From Salinarimonas ramus (GTDB lineage Bacteria > Pseudomonadota > Alphaproteobacteria > Rhizobiales > Beijerinckiaceae): a stretch of DNA of 64,000 nt. A program made the position numbers and the translations under genes. Location of the stretch: positions 62,001 through 126,000 of the forward strand of contig NZ_BMMF01000013.1 in the NCBI RefSeq assembly GCF_014645695.1, given 5' to 3'. The notes under the pieces were generated by a model that saw nothing but the letters and a program-made list of their open reading frames with translations, was not told the DNA's origin and did not search any database. Below are positions 19,516 to 28,475 of the stretch, one piece after another (position 1 is the first letter of the stretch; each line of letters opens with the position of its first letter).

Positions 19516-21126
19516 ATGACAGCCAAGGCCCGGAAGTCCCTCTATCAGTTCGACTATCGCCGCTCGCCGGACCAGGACGGGCCGGTGGTGCGCCGTCCCG
19601 TGGTCGTCGTCGGCGCGGGGCCGGTTGGCCTGTGCACGGCCATCGACCTCGCGCAGCGCGGCGTGCCCGTCGTCCTCCTCGACGACGCGGACCGGATCGG
19701 CGAGGGCTCGCGGGGGCTGTGCTACGCCAAGCGCACGCTCGAGATCCTCGACCGGCTCGGCGTGGGCCGGGCCTGCATCGAGAAGGGCGTCACCTGGAAG
19801 CTCGGGCGCGTCTTCCAGGGCGAGGACCTGCTCTACGCCTTCGACCTCCTGCCCGAGACCGGCCACGCCATGCCGGCCTTCGTGAACCTGCAGCAATACT
19901 ACCTCGAGCACTTCCTCGTTGAGCGTGCGGGCGAGCTCGAGGGGATCGACATCCGCTGGCGCAACAAGGTCGTGGGCCTCTCCCACCTGCCCGACGCCGC
20001 GGAGCTGACGATCGAGACGCCCGACGGGGCCTATACGCTGCGCGCCGATTGGGTCGTGTGCGCCGACGGCGCGCGCTCGCCCACCCGCGCCATGCTCGGC
20101 CTGGACTTCGTCGGCGAGGCCTTCGAGGAGCGCTTCCTCATCGCCGACGTGCGGATGTCGGAGGCCTACCCCACCGAGCGCTGGTTCTGGTTCGATCCGC
20201 CCTTCCATTCCGGCCGGTCCGCCCTCCTCCACAAGCAGCCCGACGGGATCTGGCGCATCGATCTGGGCTTGGGCGCCGATGCCGACGCCGCCCACGAGCA
20301 GAAGCCGGAGGTGGTGACGCCGCGCATCGCAAGGATGCTCGGCCACGATGATTTCGAGCTCGAATGGGTGTCGGTCTACACCTTCCAATGCCGCCGCCTG
20401 GAGCGCTTCGTGCACGGGCGCGTCGTCTTCGCGGGCGACGCCGCCCACCAGGTCTCGCCTTTCGGTGCGCGCGGCGCCAATTCCGGCATTCAGGACGCGG
20501 AGAACCTCGCCTGGAAGCTCGCGCGCGTCGTGAAAGGCGAGGCGCCGGTCGCGCTCGTGGAGAGCTACGAAACGGAGCGGGTGGCGGCGGCGGACGAGAA
20601 CATCGGCCATTCCACCCGCTCTGCCGACTTCATCGCCCCGCGCTCGCGCCAGGAGATGCGCTATCGCGACGCCGCGCTCACGCTGGCGCGCGAGTGCGAC
20701 TTCGCCAAGCGCATGGTGAACTCGGGCCGGCTCTCGACGCCGAGCACCTATCGGCAGACGCCGCTCTCGACCCCCGATGCCGAGCCCTGGGCCGGCTCCG
20801 CCCGCCTCGGCGCGCCACTGCCCGACGCTCCGATGGAGCGCGCGGACGGTACGCCCGCCTGGCTGCTGGGCGAGATCGGCGGCGACGCCGTCGAGATCGT
20901 GATGCCGGACGGCGCCGACCACGGCCCGCCGCCGGAGGGGCTGCGCCGCATCGTCGTCGGCAAGGACCTCATCGACGTCGAGGGCCGCTTCCGCGAGCGC
21001 TTCGACGCCGTGCCCGGCGCGACCTGGCTGGTGCGGCCGGACCAGCACCTCGCCGCGCGCTTCCGCCACGAGGACCCGGAGCGCATCGCCGCCGCCGCCC
21101 GTCGCATGCTCGGAGACGCCGCGTGA
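19516..21126 (+). CDS. FAD-dependent aromatic-ring monooxygenase (PHBH/MhpA-like)
   Basis: A 536-residue group A flavoprotein hydroxylase. Motifs are the N-terminal VVVVGAGPVGLCTAIDLAQ (FAD ADP binding), the middle CADGARSPTR (DG motif) and VVFAGDAAHQVSPFGARGANSGIQD (GD motif, shown in parts GDAAH and GARGAN). The C-terminal third resembles the thioredoxin-like dimerisation domain of phenol and 3-(3-hydroxyphenyl)propionate hydroxylases. The substrate is probably a hydroxylated aromatic acid but cannot be named. The downstream DUF2783 gene overlaps its stop by 4 bp, and the two occur together in other genomes. No ring-cleavage dioxygenase is in the window. Confidence 0.88.
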   Translation: MTAKARKSLYQFDYRRSPDQDGPVVRRPVVVVGAGPVGLCTAIDLAQRGVPVVLLDDADRIGEGSRGLCYAKRTLEILDRLGVGRACIEKGVTWKLGRVFQGEDLLYAFDLLPETGHAMPAFVNLQQYYLEHFLVERAGELEGIDIRWRNKVVGLSHLPDAAELTIETPDGAYTLRADWVVCADGARSPTRAMLGLDFVGEAFEERFLIADVRMSEAYPTERWFWFDPPFHSGRSALLHKQPDGIWRIDLGLGADADAAHEQKPEVVTPRIARMLGHDDFELEWVSVYTFQCRRLERFVHGRVVFAGDAAHQVSPFGARGANSGIQDAENLAWKLARVVKGEAPVALVESYETERVAAADENIGHSTRSADFIAPRSRQEMRYRDAALTLARECDFAKRMVNSGRLSTPSTYRQTPLSTPDAEPWAGSARLGAPLPDAPMERADGTPAWLLGEIGGDAVEIVMPDGADHGPPPEGLRRIVVGKDLIDVEGRFRERFDAVPGATWLVRPDQHLAARFRHEDPERIAAAARRMLGDAA

Positions 21127-21344
21127 CCGACACACGAGATCTCGCCCCCTCTGGCCTCGACACCTCGCCGCGCCTGCCGGACCCCGACCGCGCCTACCGC
21201 GCCCTCATCGATGCCCATCGCGGCCTCACCGACGAGGAGAGCGCCGCCCTCAACACGCGCCTCGTCCTCATCCTGGCGAACCAGGTGGGCGACGAGACCG
21301 TGCTGGAGGAGGCGATCGCGCTGGCGAAGGGCGAGGCGGGCTGA
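21123..21344 (+). CDS. DUF2783 small protein coupled to the monooxygenase
   Basis: A 73-residue acidic protein starting at a GTG inside the upstream stop (GTGA overlap), so translation is coupled. The core reads PDPDRAYRALIDAHRGLTDEESAALNTRL and LILANQVGDETVLEEAI, matching the DUF2783 family, which is typically found next to FAD monooxygenases of this type. It is likely a helical partner or stabiliser of the hydroxylase; its actual role is unknown. Confidence 0.8.
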   Translation: MTDTRDLAPSGLDTSPRLPDPDRAYRALIDAHRGLTDEESAALNTRLVLILANQVGDETVLEEAIALAKGEAG

Positions 21345-21369
21345 GCGCCTGCCCGTCTCGTAAGGCAGC

Positions 21370-22584
21370 CTAGCGCGACCGCGCGGTGTCGGCGCGACGC
21401 GCCGGATCGGTCCGCACCAGGATCATCCCCGCCACGGGGCCGAGGCAGGCGATCGCGGCGGCGGCGAGCGCCAGCGTCGCCCCCTCCCCGATCAGCGCGA
21501 AGCCCGCGCCGATCAGTGCGGGGCCGAGCGCGCCGCCGAGGAAGAAGAAGCAGGCGTGCAGCGCCGTCGCGGAGCCGCGGGCCTCCGCCGCGAGCTCCGT
21601 CACCGCCGTCTGGAAGGAATTGTGCATCATGTAGAAGCCGAGCCCCATGGCGAGGAAGGCCGCCGCCATGAGCCGCCAATCCGCCACGACGACGAGGGCG
21701 AGGATCGCGAGCGCGGCCAGGATGCCCCCCGCGCCCACCATGCGCGGCATGCCCAGGAAGCGCAGCAGCGTACGCACGAGCGCCGAGTAGAGGAGCCCCC
21801 CGATGGCGAAGCCGGCGATGGCCAGACCCGCTTCCGCCGATCCGCCGGCGTCGCGGCGCTCGAGCAGCACGGCGGCGAAGGGGAAGAGCCCGAACAGGGC
21901 CGCCGCCTCCACGAAGACGAAGGCGAAGAGCGCCCGCGCCCGCGGCATGGCGAGGAGCGCGCGGTAGCGGGCCTTGGCGATGCCGAGGTCGAACGTACCC
22001 TTGGCCTCGGTCGCCCGGCGTGCGAAGACGAGCACCGCCGCGAGCGCGCCTGCCGCGAGGATCGCGGCCAGCACGAACACGCCCCGCCAGCCGATCCACA
22101 GCGCGAGCGCCCCCGAGAGCGACGAGCCCGCGAGCTGGCCCAGGATGATGGCGACCAGGAAGCGGCTGATCGCCACCTGCCGTCCCTCCATCCCCACCCG
22201 GTCGCCGATGGCCGCGAGCGCGAGCGGGATCACTCCGCCCGCCGCCGCGCCGGCGATCACGCGAAGGACGAAGAGCGTCGTCTCGTCGGGCGCGAAGGCG
22301 GAGGCGAGGAGGGCCAGCGCGAGCAGCGCCACGCACACCCGCATGACGGCGAGCTTGCCCACCGCGTCGCCGATCGGCCCGAGGATCGGCTGGATCAGCG
22401 CATAAGGCAGCGCGAAGGCGGTGGCGAGGAGCGCGATCGTCTTCACCGACGCCCCGAGATCGGAGGCGATGGTGGGCACCAGCGGATCGGCGATGCGCGA
22501 GGAGAAGGTCGAGGCGAAGCCCGCGATGGCGAAGATCGCGATGGTGAGCGCGATCGCGCGCTGATCGTCCGAAGTCTGCGTCAT
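21370..22584 (-). CDS. MFS transporter, 12 TM
   Basis: A 404-residue major facilitator with about twelve hydrophobic helices. Helix 1 starts ALTIAIFAIAGFASTFSSRI. The loop 2-3 region is ILGPIGDAVGKLAVMR, a variant of the MFS motif GxxxDxxGRR, and motif C-like Gly-rich segments occur in TM5. It is likely an efflux or uptake permease for a small molecule; the substrate is unknown. The start MTQTSDDQ was chosen because residues encoded further upstream are Arg-rich and not membrane-like. It converges on the monooxygenase operon with a gap of only 25 bp. Confidence 0.85.
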   Translation of the reverse strand: MTQTSDDQRAIALTIAIFAIAGFASTFSSRIADPLVPTIASDLGASVKTIALLATAFALPYALIQPILGPIGDAVGKLAVMRVCVALLALALLASAFAPDETTLFVLRVIAGAAAGGVIPLALAAIGDRVGMEGRQVAISRFLVAIILGQLAGSSLSGALALWIGWRGVFVLAAILAAGALAAVLVFARRATEAKGTFDLGIAKARYRALLAMPRARALFAFVFVEAAALFGLFPFAAVLLERRDAGGSAEAGLAIAGFAIGGLLYSALVRTLLRFLGMPRMVGAGGILAALAILALVVVADWRLMAAAFLAMGLGFYMMHNSFQTAVTELAAEARGSATALHACFFFLGGALGPALIGAGFALIGEGATLALAAAAIACLGPVAGMILVRTDPARRADTARSR

Positions 22585-22740
22585 CGCTCCGCCGCGGGAG
22601 GTGCACGGAATGGGGTGCAGGAACGCGCATCCTATACCCCCGCGCGGGGCGCGTGCAGTGAGCCGACGCGCATGCCCGGCTTGCGGAATGCTCGCGGCGT
22701 GAGCACGAGAGTCATACGATCTGAAGTAAGCACGATACGC

Positions 22741-22767
22741 TGGACAGCGACATCTTCGAATTATAAC
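22741..22767 (+). promoter_or_regulatory. AT-rich promoter of the restriction-modification gene
   Basis: TGGACA (-35, 22741-22746) and TATAAC (-10, 22762-22767) with a 15-base spacer. The -10 box ends 10 bases before the ATG, and no ribosome-binding sequence fits between them, so the mRNA may be leaderless. By my count bases 22701-22780 are 46% G+C, against about 70% around. Confidence 0.5.
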
Positions 22768-22786
22768 ACTCTGCTTCATGCAGAGT
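22768..22786 (+). promoter_or_regulatory. Inverted repeat spanning the start codon of the RM gene
   Basis: Perfect 7-base arms ACTCTGC and GCAGAGT with a TTCAT loop. The ATG (22778-22780) lies at the loop and the first base of the second arm. This could be an operator just downstream of the -10 box or an mRNA hairpin that hides the start codon. Confidence 0.5.
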
Positions 22787-25700
22787 TGCGTCGACGATTC
22801 CATCGAGCGTTTCATCGCGGCGGCGGGCCGGGCCGACGGGTCCGAACGCGCGAACTATCAGCTCTTCGTGCGCGACCTGTGCGAGCTCATCGGCGTCCCC
22901 CCGCCTACCTATTCCTCCGCCGAGACCGCGCTGAACGACTACGTCTTCGAGCGACGCGTCGACTTCCCGCATCCGGACGGCTCGCGCACGCCGGGCTTCA
23001 TCGATTGCTACAAGCGCGACTGCTTCGTGCTGGAGGCCAAGCAATCGGGCAAGCGCAAGGACGGGGCGGACGGCGGGCCGGCGCCAGGATGGGACCGCGT
23101 GCTCATGGAGGCGCGACGGCAGGCGGAGAACTACGCCCGTGCATTGCCGGTCGCGCACGGATATCCGCCATTCCTGATCGTCGTCGACGTCGGCCGCTCC
23201 ATCTCGCTCTTCGCCGACTTCTCCGGCCAGGGCAAGAACTACGTCCACTATCCCGACCGGGCGAGCTATCGCATCCTCCTCGACGACCTGCGCGACGAGG
23301 CCGTACGCGAGCGGCTGCGGCGGGTGTTCGTCGAACCTCTCACGCTCGATCCGACGCGGGAGGCCGCCGAGGTCACCCGCGACGTGGCCGAGCGGCTCGC
23401 CCGCATCGCCAAGCGGCTCGAGAAGCGCCACGACCCCGGCGACGTGGCCGAGTTCCTCATGCGTTGCGTCTTCACGATGTTCGCCAAGGACGTGGGGTTG
23501 CTTCCGCGCGAGAAGCTGCTCGACCTGCTCGCCGACGTGAAGAGCGAGCCGAACGCCTTCGTCCCGGCGATGGAGAGCCTCTGGGCGGCGATGAATGCGG
23601 GGACCTACGAGCCGCGGCTCCTCGTGCGACTCGTCGAGTTCAACGGCGGCCTCTTCGCCGATGCTCGCGCTCTGCCGCTCGCGGCCGAGGAGATCGCCGA
23701 GCTCGAGATCGCCGCCCGGAAGACGTGGGCGAACGTCGAGCCGACGATCTTCGGCACGCTCCTCGAACGCGCTCTCGATCCGCGCGAGCGCGCCTCGCTG
23801 GGCGCACATTACACACCGCGCACCTATGTCGAGCGCCTGGTGATCCAGACGGTCATCGAGCCGCTTCGCGCGGAATGGGACATCCGCAAGAACCATGCGG
23901 ACGAGCAGGCGCGCGCCGGCGACATCGCGGAGGCCGTGAAGACGGTTCTCGCCTTCCATCACGAGCTGTGCACCGTGCGCGTCCTCGATCCCGCCTGCGG
24001 AACGGGCAACTTCCTCTACGTCGCGCTCGAGCTGATGAAGCGTCTGGAAGGCGAGGTGCTCGATGCGCTGGAGGCGCTGGGCCAGGATCAGGGGCGTCTC
24101 GCCATGGAGGGCGAGACGGTTGGCCCGCGGCAATTCCTGGGGCTCGAGCTCAATCCGCGCGCCGTCGCCATCGCCGAGCTGGTTTTGTGGATCGGCTTCC
24201 TCAAGTGGCAGCTCAAGACCGGCGGGCCCAACGCCATCACGCCGCCGGTGCTCAAGGCCTACGGCACGATCCGCGAGCAGGACGCGATCCTCGCCCATGA
24301 CGGCCGCGTCGCCGTCCTGGATGGGAACGGCGAGCCCGCCACCCGCTGGGACGGCGTGACGTACATCACGAGCCCGATCACCGGCGAGCGCGTGCCCGAT
24401 CCGCAGGCGCGCGTGCCACTCTACCGCTACGCGAACCCGCGCCCGGCGCCCTGGCCGGAGGCGGAGTTCATCGTCGGCAACCCGCCCTTCATCGGCGGCA
24501 AGGACATGCGCGCCCAGCTCGGCGACGGCTATGCCGAGGCCTGCTGGAAGGCGCGTCCGCACCTGCCCGGCGGCGCCGATTTCGTCATGCACTTCTGGGA
24601 CGAGGCGGCGACGCGGCTCGTTGCGGCGCCGAGCGCGGGCAAGACGGCCGGCGGGCGGGCGGGCAAGGGGGCGGCGAAGCAGCCGAAGGCGCACGCCACG
24701 CCGGTGCTGCGGCGCTTCGGGTTCATCACGACGAACTCGATCACGCAGACCTTCTCGCGCCGCGTGATCGAGCGCCATCGTGCCGCCAAGACGCCGATCC
24801 ATCTCGTCTTCGCCGTGCCCGACCACCCCTGGTACAAGAGCGCGGACGCCGCCGCCGTGCGCATCGCCATGACGGTCTGCGCCCGCGGCGACGGCCCCGG
24901 CGTGCTGGCCCGCGTCGTCTCCGAGGAGCACCTCGACAGCGATACGCCGCAGGTGGAGCTGGAGCGGCGGGAGGGGGTGATCACGGGGAACCTGATCATC
25001 GGCGCCGACCTCGCGAGCGCCGGAGCGCTCCTCGCCAACGAGGCCCTGTCGAGCCGAGGCGTCGCGCTCCACGGCGCCGGCTTCATCGTCACGCCGCAGA
25101 AGGCCGCGGCGCTCGGGCTCGGGCGGGTGGAGGGGCTGGAGAACCACATCCTGCCCTATCGCAACGGCCGCGACCTGACCGGCCGTCCGCGAGGGGTGAT
25201 GGTGATCGATCTGTACGGGCTCGAAGCGGAGGAGGTGCTGGAGCGCTTTCCCGCCGTGTATCAGCACCTTCTGGAGACGGTGAAGCCGGAGCGGGACCAG
25301 AACAACCGTGCGAGCTACCGGGATAATTGGTGGCAGTTCGGGGAGCCGCGTGGAAACTTGAGGCCTGCGCTGCACGGTTTGACGCGCTACATCGCCACGG
25401 TGGAGACTGCGAAGCATCGCTTCTTCGAGTTCATCAACATCGATACTCGACCAGATAATCGGCTCGTTGTCGCTGCGCTCGAGGAAGGCTATGCGCTTGC
25501 GCTGATGTCGTCGCGTGTTCACGTTGCGTGGGCGTTGGCTCAGGGTGGGCTTCTTGAGGACCGTCCAATCTACACCAAATCTCAGTGCTTCGACCCCTTC
25601 CCCTTCCCCGCCTGCCTCGACCCCGCCCATCCCGACGCCGACACCCGCGAGACCCTCCGCCGCCTCGGCGAGCGGCTCGACGCGACGCGCAAGGCACGCA

Positions 25701-26380
25701 TCGCGCAGCATCCCCACCTCACCATGACGGGCCTCTACAACGTGATGGAGCGGCTGCGGGCCCTGGAGTGGAAGACCGACCTGGAGCCGCTGACGCCGGC
25801 CGAGATCGACGTGAAGGACGCGGGCTTCGTCTCGATCCTGAAGGACCTCCACGACGCGATCGACCGTGCCGTCTTCGCCGCCTACGGCTGGGAGGATCTG
25901 GCGGAGCGCCTCGTCGGCCGCCCCGGCGCGACGATGCCTGCGGACGTGCTCCCGCCCGGCCAGGCGCAGGCCGAGGAAGAACTGCTCACGCGTCTCGTCG
26001 CGCTCAACCGCGAGCGCGCGGAGGAGGAGGCCGCGGGGCGCGTGCGCTGGCTGCGGCCCGAGTTCCAGATCCCGCGGCTCGGCGGGCGCCTGCCCGAGCC
26101 GGTGCAGGAGATCCTGCCGGACATGGACGTGGTGCCGATCCCCGTCGCCGCGCGTCCACGCTGGCCCACCGACGGCCTCGACCAGATCCGCCTCGTGCGC
26201 GACGTTCTCGCCCGCGCACCGGCACCCGTGCGCATCGAGACCATCGCCGTGTCCTTCGACGGGCGGGCGAATGCGCACCGCCGCCGCCGCGTCGCAGCCG
26301 TCCTGGAGACCCTCGTCGCCACCGGCTCCGCGCGCATGCGCGACGACGGCGAGGCGGCGTCCTACTTCGTGCCGCGCTGA
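22778..26380 (+). CDS. Single-chain restriction-modification enzyme, MmeI-like (type IIG/IIL)
   Basis: A 1200-residue protein that appears to combine DNA cleavage, adenine methylation and target recognition. The N-terminal nuclease has Asp76 in GFID and Glu86-Ala-Lys88 (D-x9-E-x-K), the same spacing I recall for MmeI. The methyltransferase has motif I DPACGTGNFLY (404-414), a following LELNPRAVAIAEL, and the catalytic NPPF (568-571), typical of N6-adenine methylation. A Lys/Ala-rich insert lies near residues 620-640. The target-recognition part is about 790-940, ending in the family signature SSRVHVAWAL and CFDPFPFP. A 250-residue C-terminal helical part follows. No separate specificity, methylase or repair gene is adjacent, so it is probably a solitary anti-phage system. 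The promoter and the recognition part have lower G+C than the rest, suggesting transfer. Confidence 0.85.
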   Translation: MQSCVDDSIERFIAAAGRADGSERANYQLFVRDLCELIGVPPPTYSSAETALNDYVFERRVDFPHPDGSRTPGFIDCYKRDCFVLEAKQSGKRKDGADGGPAPGWDRVLMEARRQAENYARALPVAHGYPPFLIVVDVGRSISLFADFSGQGKNYVHYPDRASYRILLDDLRDEAVRERLRRVFVEPLTLDPTREAAEVTRDVAERLARIAKRLEKRHDPGDVAEFLMRCVFTMFAKDVGLLPREKLLDLLADVKSEPNAFVPAMESLWAAMNAGTYEPRLLVRLVEFNGGLFADARALPLAAEEIAELEIAARKTWANVEPTIFGTLLERALDPRERASLGAHYTPRTYVERLVIQTVIEPLRAEWDIRKNHADEQARAGDIAEAVKTVLAFHHELCTVRVLDPACGTGNFLYVALELMKRLEGEVLDALEALGQDQGRLAMEGETVGPRQFLGLELNPRAVAIAELVLWIGFLKWQLKTGGPNAITPPVLKAYGTIREQDAILAHDGRVAVLDGNGEPATRWDGVTYITSPITGERVPDPQARVPLYRYANPRPAPWPEAEFIVGNPPFIGGKDMRAQLGDGYAEACWKARPHLPGGADFVMHFWDEAATRLVAAPSAGKTAGGRAGKGAAKQPKAHATPVLRRFGFITTNSITQTFSRRVIERHRAAKTPIHLVFAVPDHPWYKSADAAAVRIAMTVCARGDGPGVLARVVSEEHLDSDTPQVELERREGVITGNLIIGADLASAGALLANEALSSRGVALHGAGFIVTPQKAAALGLGRVEGLENHILPYRNGRDLTGRPRGVMVIDLYGLEAEEVLERFPAVYQHLLETVKPERDQNNRASYRDNWWQFGEPRGNLRPALHGLTRYIATVETAKHRFFEFINIDTRPDNRLVVAALEEGYALALMSSRVHVAWALAQGGLLEDRPIYTKSQCFDPFPFPACLDPAHPDADTRETLRRLGERLDATRKARIAQHPHLTMTGLYNVMERLRALEWKTDLEPLTPAEIDVKDAGFVSILKDLHDAIDRAVFAAYGWEDLAERLVGRPGATMPADVLPPGQAQAEEELLTRLVALNRERAEEEAAGRVRWLRPEFQIPRLGGRLPEPVQEILPDMDVVPIPVAARPRWPTDGLDQIRLVRDVLARAPAPVRIETIAVSFDGRANAHRRRRVAAVLETLVATGSARMRDDGEAASYFVPR

Positions 26381-26399
26381 GCGCCGGCCCCTACCCCGC

Positions 26400-26801
26400 T
26401 CAGAACCGCATCGCGGACGCGTTGATCAGCCCCGCCGAGACGCTCGCGGCGCCGAGGAAGAGCGCGGGCGCGATCTCGCCCTTGGCGATGCGCGGGGAGA
26501 GATCGGGCAGGACGAGCCGCACCAGGAAATAGACCGCGATCTGCACGACGAGCGCGACGCCGCCCCAGACGACGAGGTCGAGGACGGTGACGGCGAAGAC
26601 CATGGCCGAGGAGAGCGGGATGGCGAAGCCCACCATGCTCAAGCCCAGCGCCAACGCCGCGGAGGGAATGTTGCGGCGGATGAGGGCGAACTCGTTGTGC
26701 GCCGTCGCGAATGTGTAGATCGCAAGATAGAGGGCGACGAGCGCCGTCGCGAGGACGAAATCGAGAAGGAATCCCGGCAGGACGGTCAGAATCGACGGCA
26801 T
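26400..26801 (-). CDS. DUF350 (UPF0719) membrane protein
   Basis: A 133-residue inner-membrane protein with about four hydrophobic helices and the DUF350 features IRRNIPSAALALGLSMVGFAIPL and LVVQIAVYFLVRLVLPD, ending in EIAPALFLGAASVSAGLINASAM. The function of the family is unknown; it often occurs with polyamine-synthesis-like or stress genes, none of which is next to it here. It is convergent with the RM gene, 19 bp apart. Confidence 0.8.
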   Translation of the reverse strand: MPSILTVLPGFLLDFVLATALVALYLAIYTFATAHNEFALIRRNIPSAALALGLSMVGFAIPLSSAMVFAVTVLDLVVWGGVALVVQIAVYFLVRLVLPDLSPRIAKGEIAPALFLGAASVSAGLINASAMRF

Positions 26802-26895
26802 CGCGTTATACCCAGCCTCTCGCCCGATTCGGGCGCCCGCAGCATAGAAGTCCTCGGGCCGCCATGCACGGCCCTCGCGAAAAAGGACCGGACCC

Positions 26896-28314
26896 TTGCG
26901 TCATCGCCGCATCGCGCCCCTCATCGTCGCGACCGCCCTCTTCATGGAGACGACGGATTCGACGGTGATCGCGACGGCGCTGCCGGCCATCGCCGCCGAT
27001 CTCGGCGAGGACCCGATCGCGCTCAAGCTCGCCATCACGTCCTACCTGATCGCGCTCGCCGTCTTCATCCCGGTGAGCGGCTGGATGGCGGACCGGTTCG
27101 GCGCGCGCACGATCTTCCGCGCGGCGCTCGGCGTGTTCGTGACGGGCTCGATCGCCTGCGCCTTCGCCGATTCGCTGGGCGGCTTCGTGGCGGCGCGCTT
27201 CTTCCAGGGCATGGGCGGGGCGATGATGGTGCCGGTGGGCCGCCTCGTCATCCTGCGGGGCATTCCCAAGAACGAACTCGTCGGCGCCCTCGCCTTCCTC
27301 ACCGTGCCGGCGCTGGTGGGGCCGGTGATCGGCCCGCCACTCGGCGGATTCATCACGACCGCCTTCTCCTGGCGCTGGATCTTCATCATCAACGTGCCCA
27401 TCGGCCTCGTCGGCATGGTGCTGGCGTCGATCTTCATCGAGAACCTGCGCGAGGAGGACACCCCGCCGCTGGACTGGCGGGGCTATCTCATGCTCGGCAC
27501 GGGGCTCGCGACCGTGATGCTCGGCCTGGCGACGGCGGGGCGCCACCTGCTGCCGCTCTGGGCCTCGCTCGCGAGCTTCGGCATCGGCGCCGTGCTCCTC
27601 GCGCTCTACGCGCGCCATGCCCGGCGGGTGGCGCATCCGGTGATGAGCTTCCGGCTGATGGTGCTGCCGACCTTTCGCGCCGGCGTCGTCGGCGGGGCCC
27701 TGTTTCGCCTCGGCGTGGGCGCGATCCCGTTCCTCTTGCCCCTGATGCTGCAGCTCGGATTCGGGCTCGATCCGCTGAATTCGGGTCTCATCACCTTCGC
27801 GGCGGCGGCGGGCGCGCTCTTCATGAAGACGCTCGCCGCGCGCATCATCCGCACGCTGGGCTTCCGCTCGATCCTCGTCTGGAACAGCCTCGTCTGCGCC
27901 GCCTTCATCGCGGTGATGGGAATCTTCCGGCCGGAGACGCCCTATGCGATCGTCATCGCGCTCCTGCTGGTGGGCGGATGCTTCCGCTCGCTGCAATTCA
28001 CGGCGTTGAACGCCGTCTCCTTCGCCGACGTGGTGCGCAAGGACATGAGCCAGGCCACCGCGGTGACGAGCGTCGTGCAGCAGGTCGCGCTGGCGGTCGG
28101 CGTCACGATCGCCGCCTTCGCGCTCGAGGCGTTCAGCCTGATGGCGGGCCACGAACGGCTGATGACCGAGGACTTCACCCCGGCCTTCCTGTTCATGGCC
28201 GCCCTTTCGGCGCTGGCCTACTTCGTCTTCGCCCGCCTCGACCCCGACGCCGGCGCCGAGATGTCCGGCCACCGGACCAATCTCGGCCCCGCACCGAAGC
28301 CTCCCTCGCTGTAA
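26896..28314 (+). CDS. DHA2-family MFS transporter (14 TM type)
   Basis: A 472-residue drug/H+ antiporter-like protein. TM1 has the DHA2 signature FMETTDSTVIATALPAIAADLG, the loop 2-3 motif is GWMADRFGARTIF, and motif C is GPVIGPPLGGFI. The TTG start follows AAGGACC. The last four residues, PPSL, and the TAA stop are encoded by the left unit of the dispersed repeat that begins at about 28300, so the repeat forms the end of the gene. The substrate is unknown. Confidence 0.88.
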   Translation: MRHRRIAPLIVATALFMETTDSTVIATALPAIAADLGEDPIALKLAITSYLIALAVFIPVSGWMADRFGARTIFRAALGVFVTGSIACAFADSLGGFVAARFFQGMGGAMMVPVGRLVILRGIPKNELVGALAFLTVPALVGPVIGPPLGGFITTAFSWRWIFIINVPIGLVGMVLASIFIENLREEDTPPLDWRGYLMLGTGLATVMLGLATAGRHLLPLWASLASFGIGAVLLALYARHARRVAHPVMSFRLMVLPTFRAGVVGGALFRLGVGAIPFLLPLMLQLGFGLDPLNSGLITFAAAAGALFMKTLAARIIRTLGFRSILVWNSLVCAAFIAVMGIFRPETPYAIVIALLLVGGCFRSLQFTALNAVSFADVVRKDMSQATAVTSVVQQVALAVGVTIAAFALEAFSLMAGHERLMTEDFTPAFLFMAALSALAYFVFARLDPDAGAEMSGHRTNLGPAPKPPSL

Positions 28315-28466
28315 GGGAGGAGAATGCTCGCGGAGCGAGCCAGGGGTGGGGTCCGTCGCCTGCGGGTGAAGCGCCCTCCCCTTCGGCTACGCCGAACACG
28401 CGTGCCGCGTGCCCCATCCGTCTCGGCTGCGCCGAGCCACCTTCCCCTACAGGGAAGGAGAAGGCG
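28300..28466. repeat. Dispersed intergenic repeat, inverted pair (copy 5)
   Basis: It lies between the convergent 3' ends of the DHA2 transporter and the DUF3140 gene. The left unit is CCTCCCTCGCTGTAAGGGAGG, second hairpin GCTCGCGGAGCGAGC, then GGGGTGGGG. The right unit reads CCCCATCCGTC, GGCTGCGCCGAGCC and CTTCCCCTACAGGGAAGG. The TAA within the first loop is the stop codon of the transporter gene. Confidence 0.8.
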
Positions 28467-28475
28467 GCACGCGTC

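Noticed and set aside
22712-26278. An 1188-codon frame antisense to the RM gene
   Set aside because: The RM gene has full motif support. The antisense product is Arg/His/Leu-rich with no domain.
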